Positions 26,662 through 35,084 of a stretch of 64,000 nt of DNA are shown in pieces. The notes beneath the pieces were generated by a model that searched no databases, was not told where the DNA came from, and saw nothing but the letters and a program-made list of their open reading frames with translations. How positions within the stretch are numbered: position 1 is the stretch's first letter; each line of letters opens with the position of its first letter. The DNA is from Nitrincola tapanii (GTDB taxonomy: Bacteria; Pseudomonadota; Gammaproteobacteria; Pseudomonadales; Balneatricaceae), in the NCBI RefSeq assembly GCF_008368715.1, contig NZ_SMRS01000006.1, positions 62,001 to 126,000 on the forward strand, read 5' to 3'. The position numbers and the translations under genes were made by a program.

Positions 26662-27459
26662 ATGACTACAACCAAGCTTCCCATCAGCGTTACCCTGATC
26701 ACTCTTAACGAAGCCGATCGTGTCGAGCAGGCGATTCACAGCGTCCGCGATTGGGTAGATGAGGTGATTGTGATTGACTCCGGCAGCCAGGATGGAACGC
26801 AAGCCGTCGCCGAATCCGCCGGAGCACGCGTGATCTTTAACGCCTGGCCAGGTTATGGGCAACAGAAGCGTTTTGCCGAAGACCAAGCACAGAACGACTG
26901 GATTCTGAACATTGATGCCGATGAACGCATCCTAGCAGAGCTGCGTGACGAGATTCTCAGTCTGTTTACCTCAGGAGCACCGGCCGCAGACGGCTACTTC
27001 ATGGCCATCCATGATCGCCTTTACCTCACCGACCAGCTCAGCGCCTACACGCCCTATAACCCCGTGCGCCTCTATCGAAAAAGCCGTGGCCGCTACAGCG
27101 AAAGCCCTGTTCATGATCGCGTCATCATGCAGGAGGGGGCAACAACGACACAGCTCAAAGGCCGTATTGCCCATGACTCGCTGCGCTCTTTTTACCATCG
27201 CATTGAAAAGATGAACGACTATACCGAGGCACAAGCCGCCGACCTCCTTGCACGCGGACGTAAAGCTTCCCGTTTTCGTATTCTCACTGATTTCTGGACA
27301 TCTTTTATCTCTGGATATTTTTTCCGTGGCTACTGGCGCGGCGGTCTGATGGGGTTTATCTACGCGATGAACTTTGCGTACAGTCGGTTTTTGCGGCAGA
27401 TCAAGTGTTATGAACAAAAAGTACTCAAATCACAAAACACCGAGAAAAAAGACCGATGA
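26662..27459 (+). CDS. Glycosyltransferase family 2, WaaE/KdtX-like
   Basis: 265 residues. GT-A fold with VTLITLNEADRVEQAI (about 9-24), VIVIDSGSQDGT, and the DxD-type NIDADERIL. The sequence resembles WaaE/KdtX, LPS-core glucosyltransferases found near waaA or coaD. In enterobacteria WaaE places beta-glucose on heptose I, but no heptosyltransferase is seen nearby, so the acceptor here is open. The stop overlaps the following epimerase ATG (ATGA), making a plus-strand unit of four genes to 30773. Confidence 0.87.
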   Translation: MTTTKLPISVTLITLNEADRVEQAIHSVRDWVDEVIVIDSGSQDGTQAVAESAGARVIFNAWPGYGQQKRFAEDQAQNDWILNIDADERILAELRDEILSLFTSGAPAADGYFMAIHDRLYLTDQLSAYTPYNPVRLYRKSRGRYSESPVHDRVIMQEGATTTQLKGRIAHDSLRSFYHRIEKMNDYTEAQAADLLARGRKASRFRILTDFWTSFISGYFFRGYWRGGLMGFIYAMNFAYSRFLRQIKCYEQKVLKSQNTEKKDR

Positions 27460-28436
27460 AATATCTAGTCACAGGTGTTGCGGGTTTTGTGGGTATGCAT
27501 ACCACGTTACGTCTACTACAGGATGGGCATGAGGTCGTTGGCATTGATAACCTTAATCACTACTATGCATACGAGCTTAAAGAATATCGACTGCTGCAGT
27601 TAGAAAATAATAAAAACTTTCGCTTTATTCGGCTCGACATTTCAGACAGAGATTCCATGTCTGAAATATTTCATAAAGAGAAATTTCAAAGAGTTATTCA
27701 TTTAGCAGCGCAAGCCGGTGTACGTTACTCTTTAGAAGCTCCTTTCACCTATGCTGATAGTAATTTGACAGGCACTCTCACGATTTTGGAAGGATGCCGC
27801 CAAAATTCGATAGACCATCTAGTTTTTGCATCATCAAGCTCAGTGTACGGCATGAATAGCAAAGTACCTTTTAGTGAACAAGACTCTGTTGATCATCCCG
27901 TTTCACTCTATGCGGCCACTAAAAAGTCAAACGAACTGATGGCTCATGCCTATGCTCATCTATATCAGATTCCCGTAACAGGATTACGTTTCTTCACAGT
28001 ATATGGGCCTGCCGGACGTCCAGATATGGCTCCTTGGCTGTTCACCGAAGCCATTCTCAATGGCCGCCCAATAAAAGTGTTCAACCATGGCAAAATGCAA
28101 CGTGATTTTACCTATATCGATGATATAGTTGAAGGTATTATCCGCATTCAGGCTCGACCACCACAAGGTAGAGAAGGCGACCAAGCTCCCTATCGAATTT
28201 GCAATATTGGTAATAATCAGCCGATAGAGCTCAGCCGATTTATTCAAGCGATTGAAACCGCTTGTGGTCGAAAAGCAGAAAAAATCTATCTGCCAATGCA
28301 GCCCGGCGATGTGCCAATAACCTATGCTGACACTGCGCAGCTGGAGCAACTGGTGCACTATAAGCCTACCACTACGATTGAGACAGGCATTCAGGCATTC
28401 GTCGACTGGTATCAGAACTTTAAAAAGGTTTTTTAA
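27456..28436 (+). CDS. NAD-dependent nucleotide-sugar epimerase, UDP-glucuronate 4-epimerase-like
   Basis: 326-residue short-chain dehydrogenase/reductase. NAD motif GVAGFVG at about 7-13, catalytic SSSSVYG and YAATK (YxxxK). The N-terminal IDNLNHYYAYELKE and RFFTVYGPAGRPDMAPWLF are typical of UDP-glucuronate/galacturonate 4-epimerases (LspL type), and differ from GalE. It may epimerise a uronic acid made by the TviB-type dehydrogenase at 32734, which is an inference. From here on codon use turns A+T-rich. Overlaps the previous gene by 4 nt. Confidence 0.87.
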   Translation: MKYLVTGVAGFVGMHTTLRLLQDGHEVVGIDNLNHYYAYELKEYRLLQLENNKNFRFIRLDISDRDSMSEIFHKEKFQRVIHLAAQAGVRYSLEAPFTYADSNLTGTLTILEGCRQNSIDHLVFASSSSVYGMNSKVPFSEQDSVDHPVSLYAATKKSNELMAHAYAHLYQIPVTGLRFFTVYGPAGRPDMAPWLFTEAILNGRPIKVFNHGKMQRDFTYIDDIVEGIIRIQARPPQGREGDQAPYRICNIGNNQPIELSRFIQAIETACGRKAEKIYLPMQPGDVPITYADTAQLEQLVHYKPTTTIETGIQAFVDWYQNFKKVF

Positions 28437-28437
28437 T

Positions 28438-29532
28438 ATGATTTTTTCCATTCTCCCTTACAAAGAATCATACTCTGAAGAAAGCTCTGGAGCGATTGCT
28501 CTTACTGTTGAAAATTTCATTAAGACTAGTGACAACCCTGAAGAAACTATTGTTATAACGGGAAAGAAGCCGAACAAGCCTAACACTCCAAAGTTCATAA
28601 CATGTAACTCCAAGGGGATTTTCAGCTTTAGCCGCACAAAAAAATATTGTGAGGAAATATTAAAAATCATCAAAAATTACCCAGATGCCATACTAGAAAT
28701 ACACAACAGACCATCTTATGTTGAATTTTTCAGAAAACGCTGCAAAAACAAGATAATTCTTTACTTACATAATGATCCGAACGAAATAAAACTACTTAAA
28801 TCGGTCGCCCTAAGAGAAAGAGCGCTTAAAAACTCTGATCATATTATCTGTGTTAGTCAATATATAAAAAACGAACTCACAAAAGACATCAAGAACGATG
28901 AGCTCATAAACAAGAGCTCCGTAATTTACAACATAAATAACAAGTATTACGAAAAGAAAGAAAAGAAAAATCAGATTATTTTTGTCGGTCGCCTAACCGA
29001 AGAAAAAGGAGTGATAGAACTTTGCCAAGCTCTAGATCATTTCTTTGCAAAAGATAATGAATGGACTTCCTTAATCATCGCACATTATTCGAACACTACG
29101 GACAAGGATAAATCTTCAGCAACACTGAATAATCTCATAGAGAAATATCCGAGCAAAGTGCGCCATATTTCTAGATGTTCCAATCAAGAGGTATTAGAGC
29201 ACTTCTCCGAATCAAAAATAGCTATTCTACCATCGAAGTGGAACGAACCATTTGGCCTGACCGTACTAGAAGCGATAAATACTGAGTGCGCTTTAATTTC
29301 AAGTAATCGAGGCGGCATACCTGAAATAGTTAAAGATGCGGGCATACTATTAGATGAAATCACAGGTCAAAGCATATACCAGGCAATAGCAAACCTGACA
29401 AGTTCACAAGAAGATATCATCAAGTACCAAAAAAAATCTTCAGATAGGGCATTAGCCTTCTCGGAAATAAAACCACAGGAATTATTAAAATCATTAAGAG
29501 ACAGGCTGAAAAACAAACCAACCAAGATATAA
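28438..29532 (+). CDS. Glycosyltransferase family 4 (A+T-rich)
   Basis: 364 residues from ATG 28438, one nt after the epimerase stop. GT-B features: LYLHNDPNEI, HIICVSQYIKNEL, QIIFVGRLTEEKGVIEL, and the nucleotide-sugar site PSKWNEPFGLTVLEA (E-x7-E). Lysine- and isoleucine-rich with A-ending codons, unlike the housekeeping genes, which suggests acquisition by transfer. Frame is open upstream inside the epimerase, but the ATG at 28438 gives a proper N-terminal strand MIFSILPY. Acceptor and donor unknown. Confidence 0.86.
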   Translation: MIFSILPYKESYSEESSGAIALTVENFIKTSDNPEETIVITGKKPNKPNTPKFITCNSKGIFSFSRTKKYCEEILKIIKNYPDAILEIHNRPSYVEFFRKRCKNKIILYLHNDPNEIKLLKSVALRERALKNSDHIICVSQYIKNELTKDIKNDELINKSSVIYNINNKYYEKKEKKNQIIFVGRLTEEKGVIELCQALDHFFAKDNEWTSLIIAHYSNTTDKDKSSATLNNLIEKYPSKVRHISRCSNQEVLEHFSESKIAILPSKWNEPFGLTVLEAINTECALISSNRGGIPEIVKDAGILLDEITGQSIYQAIANLTSSQEDIIKYQKKSSDRALAFSEIKPQELLKSLRDRLKNKPTKI

Positions 29533-29567
29533 ATCCATTTAGATAAAAAATTAACTCCAGGTCCTGA

Positions 29568-30773
29568 ATGAAAGCAATAAAATCCATTGACTACACTTCA
29601 TATGCAAACACCCTATTGTTAAGTTGGTTTTTTATTGCAATAGTTGCATTCGATCAATCAATTGCCACATCCACATTACTAATACTTTCATTTATTTTTA
29701 TCATCCCTACAGTCAGAAATTTAGATACTGCATGGCTTAATCATGGATCATGGATCATGGCTCTAGGGTTTTATGGATTAACGCATATTGTTTTTAGAAT
29801 CTTAGATGGAAGTTCTGACATCAGTAGTTATGAACGTCCATTTAGATTTATACTTGCAATCGTTTTATTTTTATATCTTCTACACTTTGGGTTTAAAGAA
29901 AGCTGGTTACACTGGGCTATCTTACTAGGAACATTATTTGGTGTAGGATTTGCTATACATGAAGCCTTCTGGCTTAATAAATCAAGAGCTGATTTGGGCC
30001 ATAACGCTATTGCCTACGCAACCCTTATGACTACATTAGGCCTTATCACGACTTGCATAGCTTGGATAAAAGAAAAACTTTCTTATAAACTAATTTTTCT
30101 TGGAACTGGACTACTTGCATTTTTTGCAGTTATTTTATCTGGAACAAGAGGCGCTGTACTTTCCTGGATATTTTTTTTCTCACTACTCACCCTACTCTTT
30201 ATACTTAGATCAAAATCACCAAAGAAAAAGCTTGGTGTTGTATTCTTTTCAGCTATTGTACTGATATTAGCCACACAATTACCTCAAGTACAAATGCGGT
30301 GGCAGCAAACAAAATGGGAGTTTCAGCAATTTGAACAAGGAAACTCTCATACCAGCACGGGACTGAGAGTTCAAATGTGGCACACTGCTTGGTTCTTAGG
30401 GAAGAGGTCTCCAATTTTAGGATCAGGGCAAGACCTAGATGTTTTACGAGAGCTCTCACATGATTTTATTTATGAAAACAACTATCACCCAGACTTACTA
30501 TCCATGTTTGATCACTTTCATAATGAATATATGGACTCATTCGCCAAACGGGGTTTGCTTGGAGTTTTCGCCTGGTTGGGGTTGCTAATCGGTGCAATGT
30601 ATAGCTTGAAAGGACGATATCTTGTTGCAAGTTCGCTGGTTGTAGCGACTTACTCTATAGGTGCGTTAACAGAGACATTAATGAGCACAGGGCGTCTTAT
30701 ATATTTATATATTTTTCTCATCAGCGTAATACGCTGTGCTGCAACCCAATCCAAGTTAGCTAAAGATACATAA
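29568..30773 (+). CDS. O-antigen ligase / polymerase family membrane protein
   Basis: 401 residues with about ten to twelve hydrophobic helices throughout. The Wzy_C/O-antigen ligase signature is seen as ILSGTRGAVLSW (about 196-207) at the start of the central helix pair. A large periplasmic loop follows (about 250-320) with GSGQDLDVLREL and HFHNEYMDSFAKRGLLG, where the ligase family has its conserved H-x-HN/E-type motif. Position inside the LPS core cluster favours WaaL ligase, but ligases and Wzy polymerases are hard to tell apart. Last gene of the plus-strand unit. A+T-rich. Confidence 0.78.
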   Translation: MKAIKSIDYTSYANTLLLSWFFIAIVAFDQSIATSTLLILSFIFIIPTVRNLDTAWLNHGSWIMALGFYGLTHIVFRILDGSSDISSYERPFRFILAIVLFLYLLHFGFKESWLHWAILLGTLFGVGFAIHEAFWLNKSRADLGHNAIAYATLMTTLGLITTCIAWIKEKLSYKLIFLGTGLLAFFAVILSGTRGAVLSWIFFFSLLTLLFILRSKSPKKKLGVVFFSAIVLILATQLPQVQMRWQQTKWEFQQFEQGNSHTSTGLRVQMWHTAWFLGKRSPILGSGQDLDVLRELSHDFIYENNYHPDLLSMFDHFHNEYMDSFAKRGLLGVFAWLGLLIGAMYSLKGRYLVASSLVVATYSIGALTETLMSTGRLIYLYIFLISVIRCAATQSKLAKDT

Positions 30774-30791
30774 GCAATCACAACAAAATAA

Positions 30792-30824
30792 AGATAGATT
30801 CCAAAACAAAACCGGAATCTATCT
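30792..30824. terminator. Bidirectional hairpin terminator between ligase and GT25 genes
   Basis: A perfect 11-bp stem AGATAGATTCC (30792-30802) / GGAATCTATCT (30814-30824) with an 11-nt loop in the gap between two convergent genes. A-rich sequence precedes and AATAAAATA follows, so either strand can form a hairpin with an A/T-rich flank. The stop of the GT25 gene (ends 30819) lies inside the right arm. Confidence 0.75.
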
Positions 30825-31634
30825 AATAAAATATAAATGGTCACTTATCCCTTTTTTCCCTTTCACTTTCTTAACAAGACTTGCTTTCAAGTTTACTAAA
30901 ACTGCTTTTATAACTGAAAGCACGCCCCATCTCTTGAACCACCAATATGGCCTTGCAAACCACAACTCTCTAGCTTTAAACCATCTTTTACGGTCTCGCT
31001 CTCTTTCGTTCGAGCGATCTCCAAAAGAGTCGATAGTCGAGTCAAATACATTAGTAATAGCCAAACCTGGAGCCAGGCTATAATTCGGAGCGCCATACTC
31101 CCAAACTCTTCGAAAATCTTCATCTATAGCACGAAACCTTTGCATTCTATATTCCAAAAAACATTTTGCTCCTCTTGGATGAACGAGATACGCACCCATA
31201 TTATTTGGTATACGCCAATGCTCTCCCAAAGAACCAAAACTAAAGTCTTTAATCAGCTTGAATGCACTTTTTGTCTCGTTACTTAACCGAACAAACCCCC
31301 AATCGTCAGGAAGATTTTCGACAATCAGATCAATATTGGAAAAACCTTCAGTAAGAACAAGATCATCCTCCATGATGAGCAAGACTTTATTTTCGGTTAA
31401 GGACTTTTTAATCAACGATAGATGTGATGCGTAACATCCAATCTCACCGGGTTTTAGATCAGCATATCGATGACCTGCCTCATCATAAAAAAAACCTTTT
31501 AGCCAATCAGGCAGCGATGAGGGTGTAATTGCTGAGAACCTATTGGGCATTAAATTATACTTACCACATTGCTCTAGCATATGAGCATATCGCTCTGGAG
31601 CCTTGTCTAAGTTAATAACATGCACTTCATACAT
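30819..31634 (-). CDS. Glycosyltransferase family 25 (LPS type)
   Basis: 271 residues. GT25 LPS galactosyl/glucosyltransferases (LpsA, Lex2B, LgtB) share HVINLDKAPERYAHM at the N-terminus, EIGCYASHLSLIK, and the acidic LLIMEDDLVL, all present. A basic C-terminal tail (KRWFKARELWFARPYWWFKRW and more) suggests membrane association. Likely adds a hexose to the LPS core, donor unknown. It overlaps the upstream GT4 gene by 8 nt and converges with the ligase gene across a hairpin terminator. A+T-rich. Confidence 0.88.
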   Translation of the reverse strand: MYEVHVINLDKAPERYAHMLEQCGKYNLMPNRFSAITPSSLPDWLKGFFYDEAGHRYADLKPGEIGCYASHLSLIKKSLTENKVLLIMEDDLVLTEGFSNIDLIVENLPDDWGFVRLSNETKSAFKLIKDFSFGSLGEHWRIPNNMGAYLVHPRGAKCFLEYRMQRFRAIDEDFRRVWEYGAPNYSLAPGLAITNVFDSTIDSFGDRSNERERDRKRWFKARELWFARPYWWFKRWGVLSVIKAVLVNLKASLVKKVKGKKGISDHLYFIR

Positions 31635-32730
31635 TTTTGGCTACACTCATTTCAGCGTATAAAGATAAAGTTTTATTACACATATCCTGTAAACTGTATA
31701 GAAGCAAATCCTCTTTCACTTCCGCTCCAATAGCACTGAAGGCTTTGCACTTTGGGCTTTCATCAATAGAAACCAAGCCTTCAGGATAAAACTGAGTTAA
31801 CAATTCCCCCACCCCACCATGATCATAACCCACTACAGGGGTTCCAATACTCAGCGCTTCCAGTACGGTTCGGCCAAAGGACTCTGGCTTGGTGGATAAC
31901 GACAACACCACATCCGATACCGCATAAATCTCTTTCATATCACTACGATTACCGGTAAAGGTAATCTCTGAGTCCAACCCCATCTCTTTGACTCGCTGGT
32001 AAAGGGCTTGTGCATAGGCTCGGCGTTTGGGGTCTTCCCCCCCTACGATCAGCCCTTGTACAGCCAGACCATCATTTTTCAACGCCTGAATCAGATCTAA
32101 GAAATCATGGTGGCCTTTTAAACGGGTTAAACGACCGGGCAGAGTTAAAACTTTTTTATCCTTAAGCTGTGGGTAACTTTGATACCAAGCCTCTAACCAG
32201 GCTTGTGATGGTTGATAACCATAAGGAAACTCTTCTGGATCGATCCCGCGCTGAATCACTGTCACCTTGTTCATATCCGTATCGGGATAATGATCGCGAA
32301 TGTAGTGGTAAACGGTATTGGATACCGCGATGACGCGTTCGCCACGACACATGATCGAGCTGTACTTAGAGACAGAATATAGACCATGCACGGTGGTGAT
32401 AAAGCGGGGTCGGTCTTCGGCGGGTAAGCCTTTCCAAGCATACCAGGCGATCCATGCGGGCATACGCGAGCGCAGATGCAAGATATCGGGCTTTTCTTTT
32501 TTCAGCCAACGACGTAATGCCCAGATATGGCGAAAAGTCATCGGGGATTTTTTACCCAGATCCCAGGTGACATGGCGACTGCCCTCGCGTTCCAGTTGTT
32601 CGACTAGGCGTCCGCCTGCAGAAATCACAATCGATTCATGGCCGGCGGCAACAAGGCCTTTAGCGATTTCGAGTGTGCCGCGCTCGACACCTCCGCCATT
32701 TAGGTCGGGAAGAATCTGTACCACCTTCAT
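31627..32730 (-). CDS. Glycosyltransferase family 4
   Basis: 367 residues, GT-B fold. N-terminal QILPDLNGGGVERGTLEIA, then RPRFITTVHGLYS, ERVIAVSNTVYHYI, LTLPGRLTRLKGHHDFL, and the donor site KPESFGRTVLEALSIGTPVVG (in part). This resembles core or O-chain transferases annotated near lipid A genes in pseudomonad relatives. Third gene of the minus-strand ELM1-dehydrogenase-GT4-GT25 unit, 3 nt after the dehydrogenase. Base composition is intermediate: the C-terminal end is richer in A+T than its start, consistent with a junction with transferred DNA near 31700. Confidence 0.88.
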   Translation of the reverse strand: MKVVQILPDLNGGGVERGTLEIAKGLVAAGHESIVISAGGRLVEQLEREGSRHVTWDLGKKSPMTFRHIWALRRWLKKEKPDILHLRSRMPAWIAWYAWKGLPAEDRPRFITTVHGLYSVSKYSSIMCRGERVIAVSNTVYHYIRDHYPDTDMNKVTVIQRGIDPEEFPYGYQPSQAWLEAWYQSYPQLKDKKVLTLPGRLTRLKGHHDFLDLIQALKNDGLAVQGLIVGGEDPKRRAYAQALYQRVKEMGLDSEITFTGNRSDMKEIYAVSDVVLSLSTKPESFGRTVLEALSIGTPVVGYDHGGVGELLTQFYPEGLVSIDESPKCKAFSAIGAEVKEDLLLYSLQDMCNKTLSLYAEMSVAKNV

Positions 32731-32733
32731 GTT

Positions 32734-34017
32734 TTACAGCCTCATATCCACACGGTCGGCAGGCAGTACATATTTCAAATCATAGAGTAGATGAGAGGCC
32801 TTGCCCCAGCTGCGGATGGTGTCGACACCTAAATCAGAGAATAATTGGTGGCCGACGGCCAAAAGAATCGCGTCATAGGTTTGAGCCTGTGGCTGCTGAA
32901 TCGGTGTGATGCCGTATTCCGCTTGTGCTTCTTCAACTTCAGCCCAAGGATCATAGATGTCCACCTCGGCACCATAACCCAAGAGCATATGTTGAATATC
33001 CAAAATGCGTGTATTGCGCAAATCCGGGCAGTTCTCTTTAAAGGTTAAGCCCATAATCAAGATGCGGCTACCGGCAACATGAATGCGTTTTCTTAACATG
33101 CCTTTGACCAGCTCATCCGCAACATAGGCACCCATGTTGCTATTAATGCGCCGCCCGGCGAGGATGACGTCGGGAATGTAACCGGCTGCCTGTGCCTTGT
33201 AGGTCAGATAATAGGGATCAATACCGATACAGTGGCCTCCCACTAATCCGGGACGGAAAGGCATAAAATTCCATTTAGTCCCTGCCGCTTCCAAAACTTC
33301 CAGGGTATCGATGCCGAGCTTGTTAAAGATGATGGCCAATTCATTCACCAAAGCGATGTTGAGATCACGCTGGGTGTTTTCAATCACCTTGGCTGCCTCA
33401 GCCACTCGAATGCTGCTGGCTTTGTGGGTACCGGCGACAATGATCTCGGCATAGAGCGCATCCACCAGATCCGCAACTTCAGGCGTGGAACCCGAAGTCA
33501 CCTTTTTGATCGTTGTGACACGATGCACCTTATCCCCTGGATTGATGCGTTCAGGGCTGTAGCCTGCATAAAAATCCTGGTTATATGTCAGGCCTGAGAT
33601 GGCTTCGATGACCGGAATACAGTCTTCTTCCGTCGCCCCCGGATAAACGGTGGATTCATAGATGACAATATCGCCTGTCTTGATCACTCGGCCCAGCGTC
33701 TCGGAAGCACGGATCAAGGGCGTCAGATCAGGCTGTTTTTGGCCATTAATCGGTGTGGGAACCGTCACGATAAAGACATTACAGGCGCGTAAGGCTTCAG
33801 GATCGGAGCTGTAACTCAGATATTGGGCACTGGCCAGCTCTTCGGCTTCGACTTCAAGTGTGAGGTCTTCTCCAGCCTGTAATTCCGCAATGCGGCGCGT
33901 ATTGATATCAAAGCCGACCACGGGGCGGTATTTACCGAACTCCACCGCCAAGGGTAGCCCAACATAACCTAAGCCAATTATCCCTAAACGGATCTGATCT
34001 AATGTCATCAGGCTCAT
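32734..34017 (-). CDS. tviB: Nucleotide-sugar 6-dehydrogenase, TviB/WbpA type
   Basis: 427 residues from ATG 34017, whose ATGA overlaps the stop of the ELM1-family gene; a GTG at 34023 is an alternative. UDP-glucose/GDP-mannose dehydrogenase family: NAD motif [11 protein letters not shown], middle-domain [13 protein letters not shown], active-site ERINPGDK and [12 protein letters not shown] (catalytic Cys), C-terminal [14 protein letters not shown]. The Vi-type sequence ([15 protein letters not shown], with catalytic-site [11 protein letters not shown]) points to UDP-GlcNAc oxidation to UDP-GlcNAcA rather than UDP-glucose. Product would feed the neighbouring epimerase and glycosyltransferases. 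The donor preference is inferred from family resemblance. Confidence 0.88.
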   Translation of the reverse strand: MSLMTLDQIRLGIIGLGYVGLPLAVEFGKYRPVVGFDINTRRIAELQAGEDLTLEVEAEELASAQYLSYSSDPEALRACNVFIVTVPTPINGQKQPDLTPLIRASETLGRVIKTGDIVIYESTVYPGATEEDCIPVIEAISGLTYNQDFYAGYSPERINPGDKVHRVTTIKKVTSGSTPEVADLVDALYAEIIVAGTHKASSIRVAEAAKVIENTQRDLNIALVNELAIIFNKLGIDTLEVLEAAGTKWNFMPFRPGLVGGHCIGIDPYYLTYKAQAAGYIPDVILAGRRINSNMGAYVADELVKGMLRKRIHVAGSRILIMGLTFKENCPDLRNTRILDIQHMLLGYGAEVDIYDPWAEVEEAQAEYGITPIQQPQAQTYDAILLAVGHQLFSDLGVDTIRSWGKASHLLYDLKYVLPADRVDMRL

Positions 34018-34904
34018 AACCACCCTCTTGTTAAAATATGTTGAGCACAGCGACCGGCTTCATCAAAGGCTTGCTCAGGTTGCGGCAAGGCTGCGCCTGT
34101 CCAGTGTGAAAAAAGCGTTATTATCCCCGCATCGGCAAGCTTTTGCAGCCCCTGGCTCAAGCGGTTGCGTTGCTTTTGTGGCACTTCCAAGACACCGAGC
34201 GCACAACCGGCTGTTAGGGCTTCATAGACCATGGAAACACTATCCTGAGTGACCCAGCAGGTTTGCGTTTGCGCCAACTCCTTGGCCAACCATCCCGGCG
34301 GGGTCTGCTGCGCGGGGTAGAACTCTATATTTGGCCAGTGCGCCAGTTTCTCAGAGGTGGCGTCAGGGGTACGTCGAGAACTGGTGACACGCAGTCTGCC
34401 GGGTGTATGGCGCTGCAGAGTTTGTAACTGAGCGAAAAACTCCGCTTCATTCCAGGCGCTGTGTCGTGAAGGGCCGCCGACCAAAAGCAAAGTGGAATCG
34501 GGCTGTTTTGGCCCAGGGCGCATCGGGTTTAACGCACCGAGGGTCGGCAGGATTCTATCCGACATCGGCGGCTGATCATGCTCAGGAATCAAACAGAGAT
34601 CAAACAAGGCCCAGGGCAAGCTGGGCTTCATTAACACCAGGGTTTTGCAGCCCAAGCGCCACTTTAAATAGATCAGCGTGAGATGTGTGGCATGGCCGGC
34701 GGCGATCACCAGTTTGGGGATGCCGCTCGCCAAGGCCTGCTGATAAGCCTCTGGCCAAGTGCGTTGCAACCCGTCACGAATTTTTAAGGGGGGAAGTGAG
34801 TGCATGACAAGATCGGGTTTTAGACGCGCTAAGGCTTGGTATAAGCCCAAAGACTGGTTGAAATGCCCAGGTTTGCCATCGGAGATGATCCAGATCTGAC
34901 TCAA
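34014..34904 (-). CDS. ELM1/GtrOC1-family protein, putative glycosyltransferase (TTG start)
   Basis: 296 residues, matching the family named after mitochondrial fission ELM1 (PF06258). Seen: [18 protein letters not shown] at the N-terminus, [36 protein letters not shown], and [17 protein letters not shown], a layout like GT-B enzymes. Bacterial members often sit in LPS or nucleotide-sugar clusters and are suspected glycosyltransferases, but no activity is established to my knowledge. Start is TTG at 34904, with AAGAGGA about 10 nt upstream; no ATG is nearby. First gene of the minus-strand unit that ends with GT25. Confidence 0.8.
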   Translation of the reverse strand: MSQIWIISDGKPGHFNQSLGLYQALARLKPDLVMHSLPPLKIRDGLQRTWPEAYQQALASGIPKLVIAAGHATHLTLIYLKWRLGCKTLVLMKPSLPWALFDLCLIPEHDQPPMSDRILPTLGALNPMRPGPKQPDSTLLLVGGPSRHSAWNEAEFFAQLQTLQRHTPGRLRVTSSRRTPDATSEKLAHWPNIEFYPAQQTPPGWLAKELAQTQTCWVTQDSVSMVYEALTAGCALGVLEVPQKQRNRLSQGLQKLADAGIITLFSHWTGAALPQPEQAFDEAGRCAQHILTRGWL

Positions 34905-35084
34905 AGCGGTAGATTCCTCTTGGTAAACGAGGCGAGCATCGGAAAAGCTGAGAGCGGAAGCGCTTTAGCCGGGGATTTCACTTTCGGGCAATTCCCTTTA
35001 TTCAGTGCGATGTTTACAATCATGCCTCACTAAAAGACCCGTGTCGCCGGATCTTTGTAACTTTTTCACCTTGAGGATATCTAC
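34905..35084. promoter_or_regulatory. Divergent intergenic region, ELM1 gene / ilvE
   Basis: 180 nt between two divergent starts. A -10-like TACAAT lies at 35015-35020 on the plus strand, about 65 nt before ilvE, without a convincing -35. GAGGAT (about 35073) precedes the ilvE ATG. No leader peptide or attenuator hairpin is evident. Confidence 0.3.
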
